Made by a program: the position numbers and the translations under genes. 61,062 bases of DNA from CAYNWT01 sp964450955 (lineage in GTDB: Bacteria; Planctomycetota; Planctomycetia; Planctomycetales; Planctomycetaceae): assembly GCA_964450955.1 (NCBI GenBank), contig CAYVFI010000039.1, positions 1-61,062 of the forward strand, in the 5' to 3' direction. Positions 8,873 to 16,337 of this stretch are shown here, piece after piece. The stretch's first letter is position 1, and every line of letters begins with the position of its first letter. Below the pieces are notes generated by a model. That model saw only the letters and a program-made list of their open reading frames with translations. It was not told where the DNA came from and ran no database searches.

Positions 8873-10156
8873 ATGCAACGACTACCCATTATCTGCGGCT
8901 TGCTGAGTGTCATTGGACTTAGTGGCTGCATGAGTACTGGTTTGTACGATGACTACGGAGCGATTCCGGTCAATCGTCTTCCCGTGCAGATGCTGAACGG
9001 CGAACGCAAAGAGCGTTTTGAGGACGTTTCGTTCCTCCGCCTTCGACAGGATCCGCCGGAAGTGTACAAGCTCGCCTCCGGCGACATTCTCGGTATCTAT
9101 ATCGAGAATATTCTTGGTGCCGAAGAGGCTTTGCCGCCGGTGGAGTACCGCGATGAAGCCGGGCTGCCTCCAGCCATCGGCTACCCGGTTCCGATTCGTG
9201 AAGACGGAACAATCGCGTTACCTTTGATTGACCCAATCAGCCTGGATGGTCTGACGCTGGTCGATGCAACTAACAAGATCCGCGATGCCTACATTCGCGG
9301 CGAAGTTTTGCAGGAAGGTAAAGACGGCACCATTGTGACGCTCATCAAGCAGCGAACCACACGGGTCACCGTTATTCGTGAAGAGTCTGGTGGTATCGCT
9401 GATGTCACCAAGCGGGGTACCGGCAACATTGTCGATCTGCCTGCCTACGAAAACGATGTGCTACACGCTCTCAACCTGACTGGTGGTCTGCCCGGTACGG
9501 ACGCGAAAAACGAAGTGCTTATCTACCGCGGTGCCTACACAGACTCGCGTGAGTACGAACAGGTGATGACTTCGCTGTGTCAGGGTAATGACCCCTGCTT
9601 CTGTGATGAGTCGCCTCGACCTGATCCGCCGAACCTGATTCGCATCCCACTGCGATACAACCCTGCGACTCCACCAACGTTTACACAGGATGACATCCTG
9701 TTGAACGAAGGCGATATCGTGGTCATTCGGGCTCGTGATAACGACTTCTTCTACACCGGTGGTCTACTGGGTGGTGGCGAACACCTGCTGCCTCGAGACC
9801 GTGATCTGGACGTGATGTCAGCGATTGCCTTCGCCGGCGGCTCTTTGGGTTCAACGGGTACCGGTATCGGCAACATTAGTGCCGGTGGATTTGGCGGTGG
9901 CGGTGGCGGATTCGGTGGCGGGAACGCTGGTCGCTTCTGTCAGCCTTCACAGCTAATCGTGCTTAGAGAATTGCCTTGTGGTCAGCAATTGGCCATCAAG
10001 ATTGACCTGGACGAAGCGATTCGGAATCCAGCAAGTCGAATTCTGGTTCAACCTAATGATGTGTTGATTCTTCGGTACACTCTCAAAGAAGAGATTGGCA
10101 ACCTGACGCTTGGTCTACTGCCATCATTCCTGATCGGCAACGGATTACGTCGCTAA
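8873..10156 (+). CDS. Wza-like outer-membrane polysaccharide export lipoprotein
   Basis: 427 residues starting MQRLPIICGLLSVIGLSGC, a lipoprotein signal with Cys19. Residues about 60-170 match the polysaccharide export (poly_export) pattern: YKLASGDILGIYI, then IREDGTIALPLIDPISLDGLT and a helix TNKIRDAYI. A SLBB-like segment follows (DLPAYENDVLHALNLTGGLP). A Cys-containing loop (CQGNDPCFCDE) and a Gly-rich insert (GFGGGGGGFGGG, about residue 343) are additions not usual in Wza. Near the end, the segment ILVQPNDVLILRY resembles the final SLBB repeat. The inferred role is a channel for exopolysaccharide. No tyrosine kinase or glycosyltransferase is adjacent. Confidence 0.82.
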   Translation: MQRLPIICGLLSVIGLSGCMSTGLYDDYGAIPVNRLPVQMLNGERKERFEDVSFLRLRQDPPEVYKLASGDILGIYIENILGAEEALPPVEYRDEAGLPPAIGYPVPIREDGTIALPLIDPISLDGLTLVDATNKIRDAYIRGEVLQEGKDGTIVTLIKQRTTRVTVIREESGGIADVTKRGTGNIVDLPAYENDVLHALNLTGGLPGTDAKNEVLIYRGAYTDSREYEQVMTSLCQGNDPCFCDESPRPDPPNLIRIPLRYNPATPPTFTQDDILLNEGDIVVIRARDNDFFYTGGLLGGGEHLLPRDRDLDVMSAIAFAGGSLGSTGTGIGNISAGGFGGGGGGFGGGNAGRFCQPSQLIVLRELPCGQQLAIKIDLDEAIRNPASRILVQPNDVLILRYTLKEEIGNLTLGLLPSFLIGNGLRR

Positions 10157-10181
10157 TCTGAAGATAACCATCAGCATCACG

Positions 10182-10211
10182 AAAAGGCTCGCGTTTACGC
10201 GGGCCTTTTTG
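10182..10211 (+). terminator. Rho-independent terminator after the Wza-like gene
   Basis: AAAAGGCTCGCG pairs with CGCGGGCCTTTTT around a TTTA loop, 25 bases after the stop codon. Confidence 0.85.
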
Positions 10212-10300
10212 CTTACCCCTTGCCGCGATGTCAACACGATCTAACAATCATGAGAACCCCGCAGGCTGCGGCGTTTGCATTCCAGTGAAGGATAGACAAC

Positions 10301-11053
10301 GTGTCGGTGTTGGTGGTCGATGTTGGGAACAGCCGTACTAAGTTTGCAATCTGCGACTCCAAAGCAGCTCTGCCAACGTGCGCGATGTTTGTGGCGTTTG
10401 ATAATTCGGACGCCGGCTCACTACTAAAAAAGCTGACTCAGTTTGCCGGTTCAGGCTGTGAGCACGCCGTTGTGGCGGGTTCGAACACGCATCTGCGTGA
10501 GGCGATTGTTGAACACTGGCCGGCCGTGTTGCCCTTACCGACGGTTCTACGTGATTGGAACCAGGTTCCGGTTGGATTGGGTATCGAGACGCCGGAGACG
10601 GTTGGTATCGATCGCCTGTTGAACGCACACGGTGCGGTGATGCTTGATGCGGATCGTCCGGCTGTTGTTGTTGATTCCGGAACGGCCACCACGGTAGACC
10701 TTGTTCGAGACAAAACGTTTCTTGGTGGCGCGATTCTGCCGGGGCTGCGGATGTCGGCTCGAGCACTGCACGAGTACACGGCCGCGCTGCCCCACATCGA
10801 CACTGGTTTGCTGTCGATTGAAAATGTTGTGGTTCCAGGAACCGACACACAAAGCGCGCTTGAGGCTGGGGTGCTGATTGGGCAGATCGGGGCCATCAGA
10901 GAAATTGTGCAGCGGTATCGACATCGCTGCCCGAATGCCCGGCTGATCCTGACGGGTGGAGCTGGCGAACGTTTGGCTCCGGCGTTCGAAGACGCTGAAG
11001 TCGCTCCGTACCTGTCACTACGGGCCATGGCCAGCCTGGTCCCTCGGCCGTAG
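10301..11053 (+). CDS. coaX: Type III pantothenate kinase
   Basis: 250 residues, usual size for CoaX. The N-terminal phosphate-binding motif VDVGNSRTK (residues 6-14), the motif GIDRLLNAHGA, the second phosphate motif DSGTATTVDLV and GGAILPGLRM are all present in the expected order for this ASKHA-fold kinase. It catalyses the first step of coenzyme A synthesis from pantothenate. The start is GTG at 10301. It is the first gene after a terminator and may be co-transcribed with the large membrane protein, whose start is 188 bases downstream. Confidence 0.93.
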   Translation: MSVLVVDVGNSRTKFAICDSKAALPTCAMFVAFDNSDAGSLLKKLTQFAGSGCEHAVVAGSNTHLREAIVEHWPAVLPLPTVLRDWNQVPVGLGIETPETVGIDRLLNAHGAVMLDADRPAVVVDSGTATTVDLVRDKTFLGGAILPGLRMSARALHEYTAALPHIDTGLLSIENVVVPGTDTQSALEAGVLIGQIGAIREIVQRYRHRCPNARLILTGGAGERLAPAFEDAEVAPYLSLRAMASLVPRP

Positions 11054-11241
11054 TTCTGCTTCGCAGTTGCAGTTGGACGACTGCAGTGGCTGCATCCCGC
11101 TGGTGGCACTCTAGGCCCCCGCTGCGCGCATTTGGCTCTTAATTGCCGTTAATTACGCGGGTTTGCGGTTCTTCTCCGCTTTGGCATCGAAGTTGTATTA
11201 GGTGCCTGAGTTACCGCAGCAACTCATTGGTGGAGAAGACC

Positions 11242-14200
11242 ATGTCGAGTGCACCTAAAAAACTTGCACGTCCAATTCTGCAAGACAGCACTAACCAAAA
11301 ACAGCCCCCAGCGCAGCGACCGGTGGATACCGGCCCGTCTGCTATCGAGAAGTTTTTGGAAAGCTTCATGCAGGAACGCAACATCAAGTGGATGTTGGGG
11401 ATTGGCGTGTTGATTCTGCTTGGCTCTTCGTTGAGTTTCGTGCGGAGTCATTGGGACAACATGCAGCAGACGTTTCGCTACCTGGTTGTTCTTGGCTACA
11501 CGGGCATCATTCACCTTTGTGGTCAGGCGGCTTACCACAAGATGAACCTTCGCAAGACCGGCACTGCCCTGATGGCGGTAACGCTGCTACTGATCCCTTT
11601 AGTGTTCTTCTCATTGCACTGGGTGGCGGGCAGCACAGTCGGGCACGTCGCCGGTTTTGCGTTGGTCTTATGCACCGCCAGTGTCTTCAGTGCACTGGCC
11701 GCGCGGAGGATCTTTCGTCACTTCTTACGCGGTGATCAGCCAGCTGTTTTGATTAGCTTTCTAAGCCTCTCTCTGCTGGGCGCGGTGGCTCCTATGCTTC
11801 CTGCCGCAATGGGGCCGCTGTGGGCTTTTCTGGCGTGGGCGTTGTTTGCGTTTGGGTCAGTCAAAGCGAACCGCGAAGTCTTCTGGATGACGGAAGAACA
11901 CAAACTGCCGCGAATTTTTGGGTTCTTTCCGATCGCGTTGTTTGGTCTGCAGTTTCTGGGAATCTTCGGCTGGTACTTCGCTGATTCGTTTCCAACCAAC
12001 GATTGGTACGGGCTGGGCTGCGTGCTGACAGCGATTCCAATCATGCTGACAGCGGACGCCTTTGCGAATGTGTTCAAACAAAGAACCGGCGATCTGGTGC
12101 GGCCGTTGCCGTGGTCGATTTCTGGCCCAATTGTTGTTGGGATCATCTTAGGCATTGCTGGGCTGTCCATTGCAGCCACGGGTATCGCTCCACCAGGTAA
12201 GCCATTCGCTTTGGTTCCCACCGCTGCTGTGTTCGCAGTCATAATGGGTGTGTCCGCAAAACGGACCGGCAAGCGCGGGTTCACGTGGGCGATGTTGGTT
12301 GGAGCCACCCTGGCCTATCAGTTCGCCCCCGTCTTCTTCCTTGAAGTCGTTCGCAACGTGCGAAACGCTGCGGCATCGGCTTTGAACGAGCCACCCAGGA
12401 AACTGCCATTCGCTTACTACGGTCTCACCTACATGCCATTCCTGATGGTATGCAGCCTGGCGAGCGTTTGGCGCAAGCGACTTGTTGGCATGGTGGAGCG
12501 AGATGTCTTCATAACACCGCTGCGTTGGTTCACGCTGGGGGCGTCGGTTCTGTTGTTGTTTGTTTCATTCCCGACGCCTGGAGCGAACTTTATGGTCGCA
12601 GCGGCCATGGTTCCGTTCTTGCTGTGGCAGGCGTTTGTTTACGGACGCCGTGAAGCCGCGGGTTTTGGATTGATCGCGTTTGTCACGGCCGGAGTGAGGC
12701 TGGTTCCGTTTATCGAACAGGTTAACAGCAGCATCAATTTGCCTGCCGACGCCAGCATTCTGGCACTGGGGCTCACAGCGTTGTTCCTGCAGGTGGTCGG
12801 ACCAAAGCTGGACGCCCTGTTGGATTCTCGAACCACAAGTGGAGCGGAACTGCCTCGGCTGTTTACGCATTGGCAGGCTGCTGCGTTGCCAATCACTCTG
12901 GGAGCCGTCGGTTGGTGGTTGGTTTCTGTCCTGCCCGTTTACACAACGCCGTCGCTTTGGTCAGGTTTGTTGCTGGCAAAGCTGCTGTTCGCTCAGGCGA
13001 TACTGTCACCCAAGCGAAGCTACGGAGAACTCGCTCTCAGCTTCGGCATGTTGTTGACCGGAGTTCACTCACTGGCAGCTGACTGGCTTTCAGTGCACGG
13101 GCTGGTTCTGGCCGGGTCGGCTGTGTTGTTTGCGATGTGGGTCTTTGGACGCGTCACCCGCAAACGCACAGATCGATTTGCGATGGCGTTCAGCGTGGCC
13201 GCTCATCGGATGTCGCATCTACTGGTCCTCGTCGCTTTTGCTGCCGCGTTCAGTTCAATCGTGTCGGCAGTTGGGTTGAGTGAGTTCGTGCCAGAGCTTG
13301 CCGTTAGCGGCCTGATTGCCGTCGCGTGGTGTTTTGCCGAAGGTCGTTCGCAGCCAAAGGCGGTCTTACTCGGATTCGTCTTGTTGCTGGCCAACGAATG
13401 TGGCCTTGTCTCTGAAATCGCGAGTGCCAATTGGATTGCCGTGGCGTGGGCTGCCACATCCCTGGGTGCTCTTCGGTTCTCGCGTATGCAAGAGAACGCG
13501 ACGCTTGAGATTGCTGCTCTCGCGGTACTAAGCATGCTGTCCTTCGGGCCATTCGTTGTGTTTAGCATGCCGATGGCCATCGCCGGCGGCCTGGCGGCTG
13601 TCGGGTTCCTGATGCAATCGGCAGTGTCTCAGAACCGCAGCCTGCGGTGCTTCTCGTTCATTGCGATCAACTGGCAGATCATCGGCCTTGTGTTCCGCTG
13701 CGTCTGCCCGGAGATCACTACTGTTTTTGAACTCAACATGCGAGATGTCATGGATGCAGCCCTACCGATGGCTGCGGTCACGGCGTTTAGCAGTCTGCTG
13801 TTTCATCATCCCGGGTTGCTACGCATGAAGGGGCGTGATTCGGAAATTCGGATTGCGGATCTTGTCGACATGCAGTTCTGGGCTTTGTCGGTTGTCTCAG
13901 GAGCGTTCCTGGTTCTTAGCGTTATGCACTTGTCTGTTGGGCTATTGCCGCTGGATGTTTTGTGTGCGATGACCGCGTTCGGCTGCCTTGCAACATCGAC
14001 TTTCCTGTCTGCCTGCAAGACGAAGAGCGAAGGACGCGTCTGGGGAGCTCAGGCGATTCTGCTGGCGGCGGTACTGTACCTGGCCATGTTTAAGGTTCTA
14101 ACCTTTGGACATGGAATCAGCATGTTTGTAGTGCTGGGTGTTGCAGTACTGAACTCAACTCTTGCTCGCTTTGCCGCTAGCCGCGAGTCCATGAGCTTTG

Positions 14201-14880
14201 CGGTTCGACCGCTTCGCCAGCTAGCTCGCGCTCTGCCCATGGGAACGGTGTGCATTGGCCTGATTCGATATGGCAAGAATCCTGCTGACGGCTGGCTGGG
14301 ACTCAATAGCCTCGCCGTGCTTCTGTCGGCAGCCTACTACTTCTGGTGTGGAATCGAAGAGAAGCGTAAGGGACTGATTGTTCTGGCTGCGTCGATTGTC
14401 AACTTTGCTCTCATCCTGTTGTGGAAGGATTTGAAATTCACCGACCCGCAGTTCTTCATGATCCCGATCGGGGTTTCCGTCATCGGGCTGGTGGAACTGC
14501 TTAAGCGTGAGATCCCCGCCACGATGCGGAATCCATTACGGTACGCCGGGGCACTTATGATTCTGGTGTCGCCAACGTTCCACATCGTAGACGGCAGTTG
14601 GTTGCACCTTATCTCGCTGCTGGTGTGTTCCATCCTGGTGGCCCTGGTTGCGATCGGTCTGCGTATCCGACCGCTGTTGTACGCCGGAACCGCGTTTCTT
14701 GTCGCAGACGTGATTGCGATGGTCGTGCGGAGTTCAATCGATCACTCCGAGTTGCTGTGGCTGTACGGCCTTGGCGCTGGAGCGGCCGTCATTGCGCTTG
14801 CTGCGTTCTTTGAAAACCACCGGGCCAACGTTCTGGCCCGCATGCGAATTCTCTCCGCCGAACTTAACACCTGGGACTAA
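11242..14880 (+). CDS. Very large polytopic membrane protein (DUF2157/DUF2339-like)
   Basis: 1212 residues from the ATG at 11242, which is preceded by GGAG at 11232 at good spacing; the frame is open 33 codons further upstream. The first 60 residues are soluble and Pro/Lys-rich. Almost all the rest is hydrophobic, with roughly 25-30 predicted transmembrane segments in an even rhythm and only short loops. The first segment pair (WMLGIGVLILLGSSLSFVRS…) recalls the DUF2157 and DUF2339 membrane families; this similarity is by eye and weak. No catalytic motif is recognised. It is followed after 77 bases by a PspA-like gene, so membrane-stress or envelope homeostasis is a reasonable but unproved link. 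Confidence 0.8.
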   Translation: MSSAPKKLARPILQDSTNQKQPPAQRPVDTGPSAIEKFLESFMQERNIKWMLGIGVLILLGSSLSFVRSHWDNMQQTFRYLVVLGYTGIIHLCGQAAYHKMNLRKTGTALMAVTLLLIPLVFFSLHWVAGSTVGHVAGFALVLCTASVFSALAARRIFRHFLRGDQPAVLISFLSLSLLGAVAPMLPAAMGPLWAFLAWALFAFGSVKANREVFWMTEEHKLPRIFGFFPIALFGLQFLGIFGWYFADSFPTNDWYGLGCVLTAIPIMLTADAFANVFKQRTGDLVRPLPWSISGPIVVGIILGIAGLSIAATGIAPPGKPFALVPTAAVFAVIMGVSAKRTGKRGFTWAMLVGATLAYQFAPVFFLEVVRNVRNAAASALNEPPRKLPFAYYGLTYMPFLMVCSLASVWRKRLVGMVERDVFITPLRWFTLGASVLLLFVSFPTPGANFMVAAAMVPFLLWQAFVYGRREAAGFGLIAFVTAGVRLVPFIEQVNSSINLPADASILALGLTALFLQVVGPKLDALLDSRTTSGAELPRLFTHWQAAALPITLGAVGWWLVSVLPVYTTPSLWSGLLLAKLLFAQAILSPKRSYGELALSFGMLLTGVHSLAADWLSVHGLVLAGSAVLFAMWVFGRVTRKRTDRFAMAFSVAAHRMSHLLVLVAFAAAFSSIVSAVGLSEFVPELAVSGLIAVAWCFAEGRSQPKAVLLGFVLLLANECGLVSEIASANWIAVAWAATSLGALRFSRMQENATLEIAALAVLSMLSFGPFVVFSMPMAIAGGLAAVGFLMQSAVSQNRSLRCFSFIAINWQIIGLVFRCVCPEITTVFELNMRDVMDAALPMAAVTAFSSLLFHHPGLLRMKGRDSEIRIADLVDMQFWALSVVSGAFLVLSVMHLSVGLLPLDVLCAMTAFGCLATSTFLSACKTKSEGRVWGAQAILLAAVLYLAMFKVLTFGHGISMFVVLGVAVLNSTLARFAASRESMSFAVRPLRQLARALPMGTVCIGLIRYGKNPADGWLGLNSLAVLLSAAYYFWCGIEEKRKGLIVLAASIVNFALILLWKDLKFTDPQFFMIPIGVSVIGLVELLKREIPATMRNPLRYAGALMILVSPTFHIVDGSWLHLISLLVCSILVALVAIGLRIRPLLYAGTAFLVADVIAMVVRSSIDHSELLWLYGLGAGAAVIALAAFFENHRANVLARMRILSAELNTWD

Positions 14881-14957
14881 CCGGCGTTCGCCGCGTTGGG
14901 TCTGCGACGCGGACATGCTTGGTGGATTTACTTTCTTTAAACCTGAAGGAATGCGAT

Positions 14958-15635
14958 ATGAAAGCCATTGCCGAATTTTCACTGATCATGCGGTCGAGTC
15001 TCACCACACTTCGTGAGAAGTTTGAGAACCCCGAACGGATGCTGTACCAACTAGTCATCGACATGGAGGAGGAACTCGAAATTGTTCGCCGCAGCGTGGC
15101 CGAAGCCATTGCTGACGAGATCCAAATGAAGAAACGCGTCAACCGCGCGAAGCAGGAGGCAGAGGAATGGGCTCGCCGCGCGACGGAAGCGATGAACCGT
15201 AACGACGAGACCTCAGCCCGCAGCGCGCTGAAGCAGAAGATCTCTGCGGAAGAACGTTCGAAGACGATGACTCAGCAGTATGAGAAGCAGGTCAATGAAA
15301 CCATCAAGCTGAAAGACGCCGTCGCCGAACTTCAGGATCGCATCACGCAGGCGCGTCAAAAGAGAACGCTGCTGGTCGCGAGACTGTCGCGGGCGAAGTC
15401 CACGCGGAAGATCAACGACGCGATGGATCGCGTGCACAGCAAAAGTGCGTTCGCTCAGTTCGCAAAGCTGGAAGGGAAAGTCGACCGAGAAGAGGCGCTT
15501 TCTGAAGCGTACGACCGACTTGATGGCCGGGACCCGGATGCGGAAGAGCTCGAACGCGAGTTTCAGGCGAAAGAACGCCAGGAGCGGGTTGAGCGAGAGC
15601 TCGACGAACTCCGCAAGGCGGCCACAGGAAGTTAA
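14958..15635 (+). CDS. pspA: PspA/IM30-like coiled-coil protein
   Basis: 225 residues from the ATG at 14958 (AAGGA at 14946-14950). The protein is almost entirely charged coiled coil. It has the PspA/IM30 features: N-terminal helix, MLYQLVIDMEEELEIVRRSVAEAIA near residue 30, and long heptad-rich helices to about residue 165. It lacks the long C-terminal extension of Vipp1. This family binds stressed membranes and forms ESCRT-III-like assemblies. It follows the giant membrane protein and is followed, 11 bases later, by a small gene, suggesting a small operon. Confidence 0.85.
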   Translation: MKAIAEFSLIMRSSLTTLREKFENPERMLYQLVIDMEEELEIVRRSVAEAIADEIQMKKRVNRAKQEAEEWARRATEAMNRNDETSARSALKQKISAEERSKTMTQQYEKQVNETIKLKDAVAELQDRITQARQKRTLLVARLSRAKSTRKINDAMDRVHSKSAFAQFAKLEGKVDREEALSEAYDRLDGRDPDAEELEREFQAKERQERVERELDELRKAATGS

Positions 15636-15646
15636 CAGAAGATATT

Positions 15647-16015
15647 GTGCTACGGACCTTTATCGAATTTTGCCAGTCGGTGCTATGCCGCGACCGCATC
15701 CGGGTTCCCCCGAGCGAAGGACGCTTGTTGCGGCTGTCGCCTCCGTGTGTGCTGACGATCGGATCGGAAACGGTTCTGGTCGTCAGTCGCACGGTTAGCG
15801 AAACCACCGACGGGCCCAGTGTTCGCTACGAATGCGAAACAGACTACGGCCCCGCAGAACTCATCGTCCGCCTAAACGCGATGAAGACTCAGGTCGAATG
15901 GAAGAACCAAAGAGGAACCACAACAGCGCTCGCCGAAGCCGATCTAACCGTCTTCGGAAGCGTTCCGCTTCACCGGTATCCGGTTGGGGACGGGGGTGAA
16001 GTTGGTGGGGGCTAA
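15647..16015 (+). CDS. Small protein of unknown function, tail encoded by a dispersed repeat
   Basis: 122 residues from a GTG start 11 bases after the PspA stop. The composition is balanced and beta-rich (CVLTIGSETVLVVSRTV, VRYECETDYGPAELIVRLN). No family is recognised. The last 20 residues (…SVPLHRYPVGDGGEVGGG) come from the repeat motif at 15957-15996, so the native C-terminus may have been altered by repeat insertion. Tight spacing to pspA supports it as a real gene; the absence of a known family keeps confidence moderate. Confidence 0.6.
   Translation: MLRTFIEFCQSVLCRDRIRVPPSEGRLLRLSPPCVLTIGSETVLVVSRTVSETTDGPSVRYECETDYGPAELIVRLNAMKTQVEWKNQRGTTTALAEADLTVFGSVPLHRYPVGDGGEVGGG
15957..15996 (+). 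repeat. Two-hairpin repeat A, copy 1 (inside the 3' end of a gene)
   Basis: GAAGCG-TTC-CGCTTC (15957-15971) is followed at once by ACCGG-TAT-CCGGT (15972-15984) and a G-rich tract. Same loops and order as the copies at 16298, 31718 and 39662, but with different, compensated stem bases. Confidence 0.8.
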
Positions 16016-16297
16016 TCCGGTTGGGTTCGGGAGGGGGTGGGCGTTCGGGAGCCGTGAGTTTGGGTCGCGATGAGACTGGCTCATTGTTAGTTCCTACCTC
16101 GCACAACGCTGCTCGATTGATCGAAGGTGTGCTGCCCCCTCTCCCGCGGCTGAGACCGCGACCTCTCCCCCAAAAGGGGGCGAGGTGGCATGCTCGGTGT
16201 GGGGGCGCTCGTAGCCCGCCCGCACAACATCACTCGGCCAACAAGCCGAGCTTCAACACTTCAAACGATCAACCGGGTGAGCACTCCCCAACCTGAG
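16016..16297. other. Intergenic region between convergent genes
   Basis: 282 bases between the small protein and the SurA-like gene. It holds a GC-rich hairpin (16162-16185) and G-rich tracts. No gene is supported. Confidence 0.5.
16162..16185. repeat. GC-rich hairpin CCTC-T-CCCCC/GGGGG-C-GAGG
   Basis: CCTCTCCCCC pairs with GGGGGCGAGG around an AAAA loop, one mismatch. It lies between convergent genes and could end transcription, but it has no T-run. Confidence 0.5.
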
Positions 16298-16337
16298 CCT
16301 CACCCACCAACCGGATACCGATCGAACGGAACGTTCG
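16298..16337 (-). repeat. Two-hairpin repeat A, copy 2 (abuts a stop codon)
   Basis: On the minus strand, CGAACG-TTC-CGTTCG starts on the base after the TAA of the SurA-like gene, then ATCGG-TAT-CCGGT and a G-rich tail. Confidence 0.85.
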
